From DATMQA01 sp035566895 (GTDB lineage: Bacteria; Verrucomicrobiota; Verrucomicrobiia; Limisphaerales; UBA8199), in NCBI GenBank assembly GCA_035566895.1, contig DATMQA010000028.1:1-60075 (forward strand): a stretch of DNA of 60,075 bases, in the 5' to 3' direction. Made by a program: the position numbers and the translations under genes. The stretch's first letter is position 1. The number at the start of each line of letters is the position of its first letter. Positions 34,514 to 43,482 of the stretch are shown here, piece by piece. Under the pieces are notes generated by a model. That model searched no databases. It was given only the letters and a program-made list of their open reading frames with translations, and was not told the DNA's origin.

Positions 34514-34602
34514 AATTGATTCCCTTATACGTTTTATTTCGGTGTCTCACTTTCTTAGTCTCGCCATTAAAGTAGGCGCCGGCGGTTTTGGCACAACCCG
34601 GT

Positions 34603-34625
34603 AAAACCCTCCCTCCTCGGGAGGG
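34603..34625 (-). terminator. Rho-independent-like terminator for the ABC transporter gene
   Basis: Read on the minus strand, CCCTCCC and GGGAGGG form a 7-bp stem around GAGGA and are followed by TTTTACC. It lies 73 bp beyond the ABC transporter stop. A run of 8-bp TGGAGT-type repeats (GTGGCGGAGTGGTGGAGTAT, 34647-34666) separates them. Confidence 0.6.
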
Positions 34626-34697
34626 AAGACCCCAAACAGCACTGGGGTGGCGGAGTGGTGGAGTATTGGAGTGATGCGAAGAGCAGGCCCAACCTGA

Positions 34698-36605
34698 CTA
34701 TTCCCCGAACGAGAGCCTTTCAAAACTTTCCTCGATAAAAGTCGTGCCCTGGATGCGAGCCAGGCGGCTGTAGAGCGCGTTCAACGCCATTAATTCCTCA
34801 TGCGTACCGCGCTCGACGATTTGGCCCTGGCGCAGCACGAGGATCTGGCCGGCCGCGCGGATAGTGCTAAGCCGGTGAGCGATGACAAAACTGGTGCGGT
34901 TAGCCATTAACCGTTCCAAGGCCTGCTGGATGAGACGCTCAGTGGCGGTATCCACGCTGGCGGTCGCTTCATCCAAAATCAAAATGGGGGCGTCTTTCAG
35001 CAGCGCCCGGGCGATACTGACGCGCTGCTTTTCTCCCACACTCAGCTTGACGCCGCGCTCGCCGACGCGCGAATCATAGCCTTGGGGGAGGTGGACAACG
35101 AAATCGTGGCAATTGGCCGCGCGCGAAGCCTCAAGCATCTCCTCATCCTTCGCCTCCAGGCGGCCATAGAGGATATTTTCGCGAATGGTGCCGTTGAAAA
35201 GGAACGGTTCCTGACTGACCACCCCAATTTGCGCGCGCAGAGTTTCGAGCGAAAGTCCGCTGATGTCCCGGCCGTCGATCAAGATGCGGCCCGACACCAG
35301 TTCATAAAAAGCGGGCAGCAGGTTGACCAGGGTGGATTTACCCGCGCCAGTGGGACCGACCAGGGCAACCATCTGGCCAGGGAGCGCGTGGAGACAAATA
35401 TTGCGCAGCACCATACGTTCGGCGCTGTAGCCGAAACCGACATTTTCATAAACTACTTCGCCCCGAACTGCGTCGGCGGGGTTCATGCCGCCGGGAGTGC
35501 CGGCATCCGTGCAGGCGGCCAGGCAAGCTCCTGGCGCCGGGAGGGATGCCGGGGCTCCCAATGAAGGCAAATCAAGTGTGCCATTGGCTCGCTCAACCGG
35601 AGCGTCGAGAATATCGAAGACGCGTTCGCCGCCAGCGCGGGCGGCCTGGAGCATTTGGTTGAGTCCATGCAAGCGGGCGATTGGATCGTAGAACATGCCC
35701 AGATAGCCCATAAATGCGACCAGTTGCCCAAGCGTCATCTGGTCGGCCAGAATCTGGCGCCCGCCCACCCATAGGACAAGCCCCAGACCCAGCGCGCCGG
35801 CGAAGCTCATCGCGGGCGAGTAGGCGGCCCAGACCCGCATGACGCCGAGGGTCCCCTGGCGCAGGTCATCGGCCCTTTGCGCAAACCGGAGGTCCTCGTG
35901 GGCCTCGCGTCCAAACGCTTTGATTTGGCGTACGCCCTGGAGATTATCCATGAGCAGGGCATTCATGGCGCTGGCGGCCTGGCGTTGCGCGCGGTAGCGG
36001 CGATGAGCGGTCAGGGTGTACCAGAGCGCGCCACCGGCGAGCAATGGCAGGGGAATCAACGCGATCGCGGCCAGAGTCGAGTTGGTGAAAAACATGATCG
36101 CCGTCACGCCGACCAGGGTAACGATCGCCACACTCCCCTGCTCTGTTCCGTCGATGAGCACGCGCTCGACCGAATTGACATCTTCGATCACGCGAGTCAT
36201 CAGGTCGCCCGAAGCGCGCTGGTCAAAATAACCGACGGGCAGCCGTTGCAACCGGGCGTACACATCGCGGCGCATATCATAAATGACGTTTTGCTCGAAA
36301 GTATTGTTGATGCGAAGGCGAAGGCTGTTGAAGAGGTCGCGCAACAGAAACGCACCCAGCAGCACCAACATGATGGGCGCCAGCAATTGAACCCGCTTGT
36401 GCCGGATAACCTCGTCGATGATAAATTGTGTGAGCTTGGGGTACGTCAGCGCAAAGGCCAGCGACAGCAAGGCGCAGCCGATGTTGCCGGCAGCCATCAG
36501 TCTGTAGGGACGCAAGTAGACCCCCACGCGCCGAAGGATGTCCCAGGTCGAACGCGCTCTGGCGACGAGTGTTGGGTCCGGTTGCTGACGGTGATGCTGA
36601 TGCAC
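34698..36605 (-). CDS. ABC exporter, fused TMD-NBD (MsbA/LmrA-like)
   Basis: A 635-residue half-transporter that dimerises in the inner membrane. Residues ~20-330 carry six helices with the coupling region (GYFDQRASGDLMTRVIEDVN). The nucleotide-binding domain holds Walker A GPTGAGKST, Q-loop VVSQEPFLFNGTI, signature LSVGEKQRVSIARALL, Walker B ILILDEATASVD and H-loop IAHRLSTIR. MsbA-type members move lipid A or drugs; the substrate is not determinable. The GTG at 36605 has GGAG 11 bases upstream. The frame stays open 42 codons further upstream, but those codons are tandem-repeat sequence. A palindromic element lies in frame in the linker (35493-35559). Confidence 0.92.
   Translation of the reverse strand: MHQHHRQQPDPTLVARARSTWDILRRVGVYLRPYRLMAAGNIGCALLSLAFALTYPKLTQFIIDEVIRHKRVQLLAPIMLVLLGAFLLRDLFNSLRLRINNTFEQNVIYDMRRDVYARLQRLPVGYFDQRASGDLMTRVIEDVNSVERVLIDGTEQGSVAIVTLVGVTAIMFFTNSTLAAIALIPLPLLAGGALWYTLTAHRRYRAQRQAASAMNALLMDNLQGVRQIKAFGREAHEDLRFAQRADDLRQGTLGVMRVWAAYSPAMSFAGALGLGLVLWVGGRQILADQMTLGQLVAFMGYLGMFYDPIARLHGLNQMLQAARAGGERVFDILDAPVERANGTLDLPSLGAPASLPAPGACLAACTDAGTPGGMNPADAVRGEVVYENVGFGYSAERMVLRNICLHALPGQMVALVGPTGAGKSTLVNLLPAFYELVSGRILIDGRDISGLSLETLRAQIGVVSQEPFLFNGTIRENILYGRLEAKDEEMLEASRAANCHDFVVHLPQGYDSRVGERGVKLSVGEKQRVSIARALLKDAPILILDEATASVDTATERLIQQALERLMANRTSFVIAHRLSTIRAAGQILVLRQGQIVERGTHEELMALNALYSRLARIQGTTFIEESFERLSFGE
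35493..35559. repeat. 67-bp palindromic element, in frame inside the ABC transporter linker
   Basis: GGGAGTGCCGGCATCC (35493-35508) and GGATGCCGGGGCTCCC (35544-35559) are inverted repeats matching at 14 of 16 positions. A smaller inner hairpin (GCCAGG...CCTGGC, ~35518-35535) lies between. It encodes GAPASLPAPGACLAACTDAG and a few flanking residues between the membrane domain and the nucleotide-binding domain, where ABC exporters normally have a short linker. Confidence 0.85.
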
Positions 36606-36896
36606 AGTTAGATATTCTCCAAAAGGGCCCTGGGCACAAGGGGGAACGGAGGCGGGGAAATCCGTGACGGAGCGATGGAGTAGTTGAGTAATGGAGCATT
36701 GGAGTGGTGCAAGACAGCCGAGAAAATCCAAATTCCAAACACCCAGCCTCGGAAAGCTTCAAACGTCAAAATCCAAGCATGACCTGGAGTCCACTAGCGG
36801 ACCACCCCTCCACTCCATCGCGCTCCACCGGCACGGCGTCCCTTGTTCCAAAAAGGGCGTGCGCTTCAGCGGCCCATGGGGTAGGGTGCGGTTGTA
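36606..36896. other. Intergenic region with TGGAGTRR 8-mer array
   Basis: A divergent spacer between the ABC transporter and HD-domain genes. It contains about four TGGAGTAG-like units (36672-36706) and AAATCC-phased sequence (36724-36780). No gene is supported. Confidence 0.6.
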
Positions 36897-37763
36897 ATGT
36901 ATCCTCCGGTTGTCACCAAAGACCCGACTGCCGTTGAAGCAGAAGTCCAGGCGATCTACTTGAGCATGTTCCCCGCGGGCGACCCGCTGTTTGTGCCGCG
37001 CGTCTTCGGGTGGGCCATCGAATGTTTTACGGGCCGCTACCGCAATTACCAGGCGGTGGACGCACGTTACCACGATTTTGAGCATACGCTTCAAGGGACG
37101 CTGTGCATGATGCGGTTGCTGCGCGGACGCCACCACGCCGGAGCGCAGCCGTCGATGACCCAGCGAATGTTTCAGCTCGGCCTGCTGGCAATCCTGCTGC
37201 ATGACACGGGTTATTTGAAGCTGCGCGAGGATATGCAAGGCACCGGTGCCAAATACACGATTGTGCACGTCGGGCGCAGCGCTGAGTTCGCCGGGCAACT
37301 GATGGCCGAAAAGGGATTCAGTGCCGCCGACATCCGCTCCGTCCAAAACATGATCCGGTGCACGGGCGTCAATGCCAACCTGGCGGCGCTCCCCTTTCAG
37401 AGCGAGCTGGAGAAACTCGCGGGCTTTGCGCTAGCCAGCGCCGACCTGCTTGGTCAAATGGCTGCTGATGACTACCTCGAAAAGTTGCCGATTCTCTTTG
37501 CGGAGTTCGCCGAGGCAGCGCGATTCAGCGGCGATAAAACACATTTTGTTGCGAGCTTTTCCAGCGCCGAGGACCTGGTTGAAAAGACGCCGGCCTTTTG
37601 GGAAGGTTTCGTGTTGCAAAAACTCAACCGCGATTTTGCCGGGTCGCACCGCTTCCTGAACGACCCTTACCCGTCGGGCCCAAACTACTATTTGCACCGG
37701 GTCGAAGCCAATTTGAACCGGCTAAAACAGCGGTTGGCGATGCGCACGGCACCGGTGGCTTAA
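36897..37763 (+). CDS. HD-domain phosphohydrolase-like protein
   Basis: A 288-residue cytoplasmic protein with an HD-superfamily metal site. The first half shows YHDFEHTLQGTLCMMRLLRG near residue 58 and LAILLHDTGYLKLREDMQG near 98 (the HD pair). Later come HVGRSAEFAGQLMAEKGF with another His, and LASADLLGQMAADDYLEKLP near 182 with a conserved Asp. This order resembles phosphodiesterase-like HD proteins that act on nucleotides or cyclic nucleotides. The substrate is unknown and no sensor domain is attached. It precedes pcrA on the same strand by 210 bp. Confidence 0.85.
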   Translation: MYPPVVTKDPTAVEAEVQAIYLSMFPAGDPLFVPRVFGWAIECFTGRYRNYQAVDARYHDFEHTLQGTLCMMRLLRGRHHAGAQPSMTQRMFQLGLLAILLHDTGYLKLREDMQGTGAKYTIVHVGRSAEFAGQLMAEKGFSAADIRSVQNMIRCTGVNANLAALPFQSELEKLAGFALASADLLGQMAADDYLEKLPILFAEFAEAARFSGDKTHFVASFSSAEDLVEKTPAFWEGFVLQKLNRDFAGSHRFLNDPYPSGPNYYLHRVEANLNRLKQRLAMRTAPVA

Positions 37764-37973
37764 ATCCTCCGATCCACTGGAGATTAGGAATCCCCACTCG
37801 AGCCAAATTCGCAAACTCCTGGCGCCCGCGACTCGGACCTTGCAGCCGCTCGCTTGTTTTTCAACATTACGCATAACAATTATCCTCATTGTAGCATCGC
37901 TCCGACCACGCCTTTTGGCTCATTGCTCCGCTTCCCATTCGACATCGCTCCGGCCCATGATTACGGTGAGAAC

Positions 37974-40049
37974 ATGTCGCGTGAGTATGTCTTGCAACCG
38001 TTCCGCGCGCCGCTCCGCCTGCAGCTCGATTATGCCCGCGAACTCAACGAGCAGCAGTTTGCAGCGGTGACTGCGCCACCAGGGCCCTCGCTGGTGATTG
38101 CCGGCGCGGGCTCGGGCAAAACGCGAACTCTGATCTACCGGGTCGCCTACCTGCTCGAGCAAGGCATTCCCCCCGAGCGCGTCCTCCTGCTGACCTTCAC
38201 CAACAAAGCCGCCAAAGAAATGATGCGGCGCGTGGCTGATCTGCTGGGACAGGAGCTGGCAGCGCTCTGGGGCGGAACGTTCCACTCCATCGGCAACCGC
38301 ATTCTGCGCCAGCACGCCGACCTGCTCGGCTACCAGCGCGATTTCAGCATCCTGGATCGCGAGGATGCCAAGGACCTGATTAAGGCGCTGCTGGGTGAAT
38401 CGGACATCGACGTCAAAGCCACCCGGTTCCCGAAACCGGAAGTGCTGGTCGAGGTCTTTTCCCTCGCGGTCAATACGGAGAAAGCGATCCCGGATATTCT
38501 CGCCCAACAATACGGTTTCGACAATCTTGCGCCGCAGATTGCACATCTCCAGCAGCAGTACGCCGGCCGAAAACGCGCCACCAACGCGATGGATTTCGAT
38601 GACCTGCTCCTGCTCTGGCTCCGGCTTCTCCGGGAACACGAGGATGTGCGCGACCATTACCAGCGCCGGTTCCAGTTCATTCTGGTCGATGAATACCAGG
38701 ACACCAACAAACTTCAGAGCGACCTCATTGACCTGCTGGCCGCCCGGCATCAAAATGTCATGGTCGTCGGGGATGACGCTCAAAGCATCTACTCCTGGCG
38801 TGGGGCCAATTACCAGAACATCCTCCGGTTTCCCGAGCGCTATCCCAAAACGAAGATTTATAAGATCGAAACCAACTACCGCAGCACCCCGGAAATCCTT
38901 CACGTTGCCAACGCGGCCATCACCCCGAACGTCCACCAATTCACCAAGCAGCTCGCTCCGGCCCGCAAATCCGGCCTGCGGCCCGGCCTGGTCACCTGCA
39001 ACGACGCCGCCCAGCAAGCGACCTTCATCGCCCAGCGGGTACTGGAACTGCGGGATGAAGGCACGGACATGAGCAAAATGGCGGTGCTCTATCGCTCGCA
39101 CTTTCATGCGTTGGAGCTGCAGCTCGAACTGACCCGCCACAATATCCCCTTCAGCATCACCAGCGGCATCCGCTTTTTCGAGCAGGCCCACATCAAAGAT
39201 GTAGCGGCTTACCTCAAGTTCATTACCAACCCGAAGGACGAAATCTCCTTCAAGCGCGTCATTCAACTGCTGCCCGGTATTGGCGGCAAAGGCGCCGATA
39301 AATTGTGGAAAGCATTTTGCAAGGTGCCATCCGGCGCACCGGTCAACGGCCCACCGTCGCCCCCGGCTTCGGCCGCTCTCGACCCGTCAGCCCTCACCCC
39401 TCATCCGTCGCCCGCAACTTGTTCCGCCACGCGCCTGCAGTTCTGCGCGAAGCAGGTCCCCAAGAAGGCCGCAGTCGCCTGGGCGCAGTTGGTGGCAACG
39501 ATGGCCCAACTGGAAACCCCCGAGGTGCGCGGCAGCGCGTCGGAAATGATTCGCCTGGTGCTCCAGGCCGGCTACGAGGACCACGTGCAGGAGAATTATA
39601 CAAACTATCGTTCCCGGCTGGAGGACCTCGAACAGCTCGCCATTTTCGCCCGCCAGTTTGCCAGCCCGGAGGAGTTCCTGACCCAATTGGCACTCCTCAC
39701 CAACCTGGAGTCGGAGGATGATCGGCCGGCCCGGCAGGATGACGAAATGCTCCACCTCTCAACCGTCCATCAGGCCAAAGGACTCGAATTCGACGTGGTC
39801 TTTGTTATCATGCTTTGCGACGGCCTTTTCCCGTCAACCCGGTCGGTGGAAACCCGAGATGGAGAAGAGGAAGAACGGCGCCTGATGTACGTAGCGATTA
39901 CCCGCGCCCGGAATGAATTGTATCTGACTTACCCGCTCATTCGCGCCGGCTACGGCAATACCGGCGACCTGATGCAACGCCCCTCGCGTTTTTTGAAGGA
40001 CATTCCTCCGGATTTGCTCGAGGAGTGGAACCTGCGAACCTACGCTTGA
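37974..40049 (+). CDS. pcrA: UvrD/PcrA-type superfamily 1 DNA helicase
   Basis: An ATP-dependent 3'-5' helicase for repair and replication-fork maintenance, 691 residues. Motifs: LNEQQFAAVTAPPGPSLVIA (Q motif), GAGSGKT (Walker A), LLLTFTNKAAKEMMRRV (Ia), ILVDEYQDTN (II), VVGDDAQSIYSWRGANYQNI (III), ETNYRSTPEIL (IV), STVHQAKGLEFDVVFV (V) and RRLMYVAITRARNEL (VI). A Pro/Ala/Ser-rich insertion (about residues 450-495) interrupts the 2B region after GGKGADKLWKAFCK. The ATG at 37974 is preceded by GGTGAG and begins just before the Q motif; the longer open frame adds only unlike sequence. It is slightly shorter than the typical ~720 because the usual C-terminal extension is absent. Confidence 0.93.
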   Translation: MSREYVLQPFRAPLRLQLDYARELNEQQFAAVTAPPGPSLVIAGAGSGKTRTLIYRVAYLLEQGIPPERVLLLTFTNKAAKEMMRRVADLLGQELAALWGGTFHSIGNRILRQHADLLGYQRDFSILDREDAKDLIKALLGESDIDVKATRFPKPEVLVEVFSLAVNTEKAIPDILAQQYGFDNLAPQIAHLQQQYAGRKRATNAMDFDDLLLLWLRLLREHEDVRDHYQRRFQFILVDEYQDTNKLQSDLIDLLAARHQNVMVVGDDAQSIYSWRGANYQNILRFPERYPKTKIYKIETNYRSTPEILHVANAAITPNVHQFTKQLAPARKSGLRPGLVTCNDAAQQATFIAQRVLELRDEGTDMSKMAVLYRSHFHALELQLELTRHNIPFSITSGIRFFEQAHIKDVAAYLKFITNPKDEISFKRVIQLLPGIGGKGADKLWKAFCKVPSGAPVNGPPSPPASAALDPSALTPHPSPATCSATRLQFCAKQVPKKAAVAWAQLVATMAQLETPEVRGSASEMIRLVLQAGYEDHVQENYTNYRSRLEDLEQLAIFARQFASPEEFLTQLALLTNLESEDDRPARQDDEMLHLSTVHQAKGLEFDVVFVIMLCDGLFPSTRSVETRDGEEEERRLMYVAITRARNELYLTYPLIRAGYGNTGDLMQRPSRFLKDIPPDLLEEWNLRTYA

Positions 40050-40052
40050 TGT

Positions 40053-40087
40053 TAGTTGAAGGTTGCAGGTTGAAAGTTGCAGGTTGA
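40053..40087. repeat. GTTGMAR 7-mer array
   Basis: Five 7-bp units GTTGAAG, GTTGCAG, GTTGAAA, GTTGCAG, GTTGACC lie in the 75-bp junction between the convergent pcrA and ymdB genes. An inverted counterpart (CTTTCAGCTTTCAACAACCT) follows at 40107-40126. Confidence 0.85.
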
Positions 40088-40124
40088 CCGGCCTGCGATG
40101 CGGGAACTTTCAGCTTTCAACAAC

Positions 40125-40904
40125 CTACAATGGTTCCGAAACCCTGGCTATGCTGAGAGCCCGTCCGCTGTGCTCGTCGATCTCCACCAGAGCGCCCTGC
40201 AGCAGCACGCGGCCTTGGGCTACGTCAAACTTCTGCGGCATGTTCGTCATGAACCGCCGGATAATCGGTTCGATTTCCCGGCCGATGACGCTCTCGTGCG
40301 GGCCGGTGAAGCCGGCATCGCAGAGGAAGGCGGTGCCACCCGGGAAGATCTGTTCATCTGCGGTTTGCACGTGGGTGTGCGTGCCGACCACGGCGCTGAC
40401 CCGGCCATCAAGCAGGCGAGCCAGGGCAACCTTTTCCGAAGTCGCCTCAGCGTGGAAATCGATGAAGAGCACTTTGGTCGAGCGACGCAATCGTTCGACT
40501 TCCGCCACCACAGCATGGAACGGGTTTTCCAGCGGCGGCATAAACGTCCGACCTTGCAGGTTGATGATGCCCACCGGCAAGTGGCCCTCAAGTTGCACCA
40601 GCGTGCTGCCGTGCCCCGGCGTTTCCGGCGGATAATTCAACGGCCGCACAAATCGCGTTTCCTTTTCGAGCAACTCCATCACTTCCTTTTGGTCCCAGAG
40701 ATGATCACCGCTGGTGATCACATCGACGCCGGCAGAAAAGATCTCGGCTGCCGTCTTGACCGTGATGCCCGAACCGCCGGCGGAGTTTTCGCCATTGGCC
40801 ACGACGAGGTCAACCGCATGCTCCTGCCGAAATTTGGGGACGAGTTCTTTGACAGCGCGCCGGCCAGGTTGCCCGACAATATCCGCGATAAACAGCAGCT
40901 TCAC
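40125..40904 (-). CDS. ymdB: YmdB/TIGR00282-type metallophosphoesterase
   Basis: A 259-residue dinuclear metal phosphodiesterase; the Bacillus YmdB hydrolyses 2',3'-cyclic nucleotides. Motifs are LLFIADIVGQPGRRAV at the N-terminus, VVANGENSAGGSGIT, VITSGDHLWDQKEV, FIDFHAEATSEKVAL and VVGTHTHVQTADEQIFPGGT, the full set of metal ligands. The GTG at 40904 is chosen because GGTGGA precedes it and it starts with VKLLFIAD; an ATG 150 bp upstream would add Arg-rich sequence and overlap the pseudopilin gene. In other bacteria such genes follow rny; no rny is nearby. Confidence 0.92.
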   Translation of the reverse strand: MKLLFIADIVGQPGRRAVKELVPKFRQEHAVDLVVANGENSAGGSGITVKTAAEIFSAGVDVITSGDHLWDQKEVMELLEKETRFVRPLNYPPETPGHGSTLVQLEGHLPVGIINLQGRTFMPPLENPFHAVVAEVERLRRSTKVLFIDFHAEATSEKVALARLLDGRVSAVVGTHTHVQTADEQIFPGGTAFLCDAGFTGPHESVIGREIEPIIRRFMTNMPQKFDVAQGRVLLQGALVEIDEHSGRALSIARVSEPL

Positions 40905-41029
40905 TCCACCAAAGTAATGTTCAGGTGGGGGGGAGCAAGAGGTTTTGGCACTTTGTCCCTTTCGCAGCCTCGATATTCGTTTCTGAGAACCCGATCGAGG
41001 ACCGGGACGAGGATCAAAACAGGGCCGGA

Positions 41030-41890
41030 TCAATCGCCTGCGATCATGGTCCACATGCCCCTGGGAGCGTTGGTGGTGCCGGTGCCGATCGTGTCCGTGA
41101 TGCGGAGAGTTTGGACATGGTTATCATGGAACAAGTAATTGAAGCGCCCGCCGTGCAGTCCATAGGAGGCGGCACCGTAACCGTAAGTCGATGTGCCGAG
41201 TTGGAAACAATCGGGAGTCAGATAGGGAAAGTTGCCGATGGAATTGACCGGACCGGCACAGAAGGACGGCCAGTCGTTACCGGCCATGTTATTGCCGTTT
41301 GGCAGTTCCGCCAGCAGGATCGTGCCGGAGTTATCCGGGATAGTGCTGGCCTTGTAGCCTTTCGGGTCCCAGTCCGGTTTCGAGCCGTCGTTATTGGCGA
41401 GATAAGTACCGACGCCGAATTTAGCAGGCGGTAGCGGGTCATTTTTGCTGCTGGTCGAGCCCGCATAATTCATGGAGTAGGAGCGCCGCGCGGCAAAGGA
41501 ACCCCACCCAATCGAGACCGGGATGAGATCGGCGGGACATTTCAAAACCTTGGGGACCATATTGGGAGCGGTGATGCCCACTTCCAGATCCGCTTCGGAA
41601 TCGACGCCACCAACGTTCCGATGAATAAGATCGTCCCAGGACAATTGATACTGATAGTCCCCGGTGCGGTAAGTGGCAGGCGGGTATTTGTCTTCGTGCT
41701 CACTGACGAAGACCTGAATCCCAATGCCGAGTTGTCGCAGTTGTGAGGTGCACTGCAACCGCTGGGCGCGAGCTTTGGCCTTCGTAAGCGCCGGGAGCAA
41801 CATGGCCGCGAGAATCGCAATAATAGCGATGACCACGAGAAGCTCAATCAAGGTGAAGGCACGCCAGCCCACTCGCCTGCTCAATCGCAT
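41030..41890 (-). CDS. DUF1559/type II pseudopilin-like protein with H-X9-DG-type C-terminus
   Basis: A 286-residue protein with a class III (prepilin) signal, GWRAFTLIELLVVIAIIAIL, in which the usual Gly before the cleavage site is Ala. After the helix come ALTKAKARAQRLQCTSQLRQ and a globular domain. The C-terminus has GGRFNYLFHDNHVQTLR, matching the HxxxxN-FxDGH-type motif typical of the large PVC-group pseudopilin families. The function is unknown; many copies are normal in these genomes. The ATG at 41890 follows a TATAAT sequence by 15 bases and has no Shine-Dalgarno. Confidence 0.9.
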   Translation of the reverse strand: MRLSRRVGWRAFTLIELLVVIAIIAILAAMLLPALTKAKARAQRLQCTSQLRQLGIGIQVFVSEHEDKYPPATYRTGDYQYQLSWDDLIHRNVGGVDSEADLEVGITAPNMVPKVLKCPADLIPVSIGWGSFAARRSYSMNYAGSTSSKNDPLPPAKFGVGTYLANNDGSKPDWDPKGYKASTIPDNSGTILLAELPNGNNMAGNDWPSFCAGPVNSIGNFPYLTPDCFQLGTSTYGYGAASYGLHGGRFNYLFHDNHVQTLRITDTIGTGTTNAPRGMWTMIAGD

Positions 41891-41905
41891 AGAGTAATAA
41901 AATCC

Positions 41906-41911
41906 ATTATA
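41906..41911 (-). promoter_or_regulatory. Perfect -10 box (TATAAT) upstream of the pseudopilin gene
   Basis: TATAAT on the minus strand ends 15 bases before the ATG at 41890, predicting a leader of about 9 nt. No good -35 match was seen at 16-18 bp. This is a candidate short-leader promoter. Confidence 0.4.
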
Positions 41912-42035
41912 GTGCACCGAAACCGGTTCACATGTCATCAAAAGGAAGGACAGGCGGAATAACGAGTGGCGGGCGACAAGTGCATTACCTCACTCGCCAC
42001 TCGACACAGGAAATGAACATCGGTATGGTGAGGCG

Positions 42036-42470
42036 ATGAGTTCCCTTGCAGCCAGCGCCGGGACGGCTCCGGAGATTTCGCGCCAAGCCAGGTTGCTGGC
42101 GCGGATGACTGCTCTCAAGATTCGGGAAGAGGACATCGAAGAGAGCTTTGCGCGTTCCGGCGGTCCGGGCGGCCAAAACGTCAACAAAGTTTCGACAGCC
42201 GTCGTGTTGACCCACAGGCCGACGGGGTTGCAAGTCCGAGCCGAAAGCCAACGGTCGCAGTGGCAGAATCGATTGAAGGCTCGAGAGGTGCTCCTGCAAA
42301 AGATTGAGGCGCGACGACGGGGGGTGCTTGAGGCACGGCGAGCTGAACTGGAACGGGTGCGACGCCAGAAACGCAAACGGCCACGAGGCGTGCAGGAACG
42401 CATTCTGCAGAACAAAGCACACCGCTCCGAAATGAAGCGATTTCGCCGGAAATATGGGCCGGAGGATTAG
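42036..42470 (+). CDS. Peptide chain release factor-like protein (GGQ domain)
   Basis: A 144-residue protein with a release-factor catalytic domain (SFARSGGPGGQNVNKVSTAV, GGQ near residue 44) and no codon-recognition domain. A basic tail follows (RRQKRKRPRGVQERILQNKA). This resembles ArfB/YaeJ and the bacterial relatives of mitochondrial MTRFR that rescue stalled ribosomes by inserting a positively charged tail into the mRNA channel. RF-like family names cannot be separated without alignment. The next gene starts five bases after its stop, and that gene's GGAGG ribosome-binding site overlaps this gene's last codons, so the two are probably translationally linked. Confidence 0.87.
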   Translation: MSSLAASAGTAPEISRQARLLARMTALKIREEDIEESFARSGGPGGQNVNKVSTAVVLTHRPTGLQVRAESQRSQWQNRLKAREVLLQKIEARRRGVLEARRAELERVRRQKRKRPRGVQERILQNKAHRSEMKRFRRKYGPED

Positions 42471-42474
42471 GCTT

Positions 42475-43425
42475 ATGAAACGAACCTCAACCCCTGCCAA
42501 AGGACCACGGGCCCGCAACGTGGACAAGCGCGCTGGACGGGGCCGAAGCAAGATTCATCCGGTGATTATCTACCCGTTCAAGCATCCAAGCGAGTACACC
42601 GACCTGCAAGCCCTTTATCAGCTCGTGGCGCGTCTGGCGGCGGAGCCGGAACGATACAGCCGGCCGTTGACGGTCATGGACCGCAAGACGTTTCGGGCGA
42701 TGGCCGGGGACCCAGCCTTCCTGACTTTCAGGAACCGGACGGTGGCGCGGCATTCAGACATTCTGGATGCGTGGTGCGTCGATACCTGCCAAATGTGGTA
42801 CACCGGCCTGGGGCAGGCTTTCGAGCGGGGCCGGGCCGGGGACATCTATTGGCTGATTCCCGGCGATTTCAACTACGGCGCCACCGTCGGCCAGGAGGTT
42901 CTTGGCCGCTTGCACGACCTGCCGGAAATCATTGAGGAATTGGACCAGGACTTCTGCATTGGCGAAATCGCCACCGACCATAACAATTCCAAGCAACTGA
43001 TTGATACCTATGGCACCTTTGCCCTGCTCTACAACTGGTTTCCGGCTGAAGCCCGCGAAATTCGGCAGTTCACGGAGCGTCCGCGCTCGGAGTTCTTCGC
43101 GCTGCGGCACAGTTTTCTCGCTGAGGCGCTCGCCTGCCGGTGGTATCCCTATGAACAAACCGTCGTCATGCTCCTGCAGGCCCTCATCAGCAAGAATCGC
43201 ATCAGCCGATTTTTCGTTGGAAACATTTCCGACCTGCCCGAAGGACGCGAGTCCCTGGCGTCGGCGTTGCAACAGGTCGAGCGCGCCGAACGAGTGCTGA
43301 AGTCGCTTTGGCGCGAACATCATCAAACGCAAAAGAACTGGATTGAGCAATATCGCCAGCTCGAGGCGCAGTCCGGACAGGTCCGCCGGACAGCGTTGAC
43401 TATTCTTGAGAACGCTTTGGGTTGA
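42475..43425 (+). CDS. Unrecognised cytoplasmic protein
   Basis: I do not recognise this 316-residue protein. It has no signal or membrane segment. The N-terminus is basic and disordered (GPRARNVDKRAGRGRSK). The remainder contains aromatic-rich blocks such as DIYWLIPGDFNYGATVGQEV, DQDFCIGEIATDHNNSKQLI and HSFLAEALACRWYPYEQTVV, then a likely coiled-coil C-terminus (SALQQVERAERVLKSLWREH). The pattern of acidic motifs and W/Y-rich strands is faintly like nucleotide-sugar transferases, but this is not strong enough to name. It starts at ATG 42475 with GGAGG nine bases upstream. It lies between the GGQ protein and a CBM48-like module. Confidence 0.7.
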   Translation: MKRTSTPAKGPRARNVDKRAGRGRSKIHPVIIYPFKHPSEYTDLQALYQLVARLAAEPERYSRPLTVMDRKTFRAMAGDPAFLTFRNRTVARHSDILDAWCVDTCQMWYTGLGQAFERGRAGDIYWLIPGDFNYGATVGQEVLGRLHDLPEIIEELDQDFCIGEIATDHNNSKQLIDTYGTFALLYNWFPAEAREIRQFTERPRSEFFALRHSFLAEALACRWYPYEQTVVMLLQALISKNRISRFFVGNISDLPEGRESLASALQQVERAERVLKSLWREHHQTQKNWIEQYRQLEAQSGQVRRTALTILENALG

Positions 43426-43482
43426 GAATACGAATGAGCGCGAGGGCGGCGACGCCGCGCGATGCAAGGAGTCAAAAGTTAA

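Noticed and set aside
36606..36731. A 42-codon extension of the ABC exporter
   Set aside because: It is repeat-derived sequence, and GTG 36605 has a GGAG ribosome-binding site.
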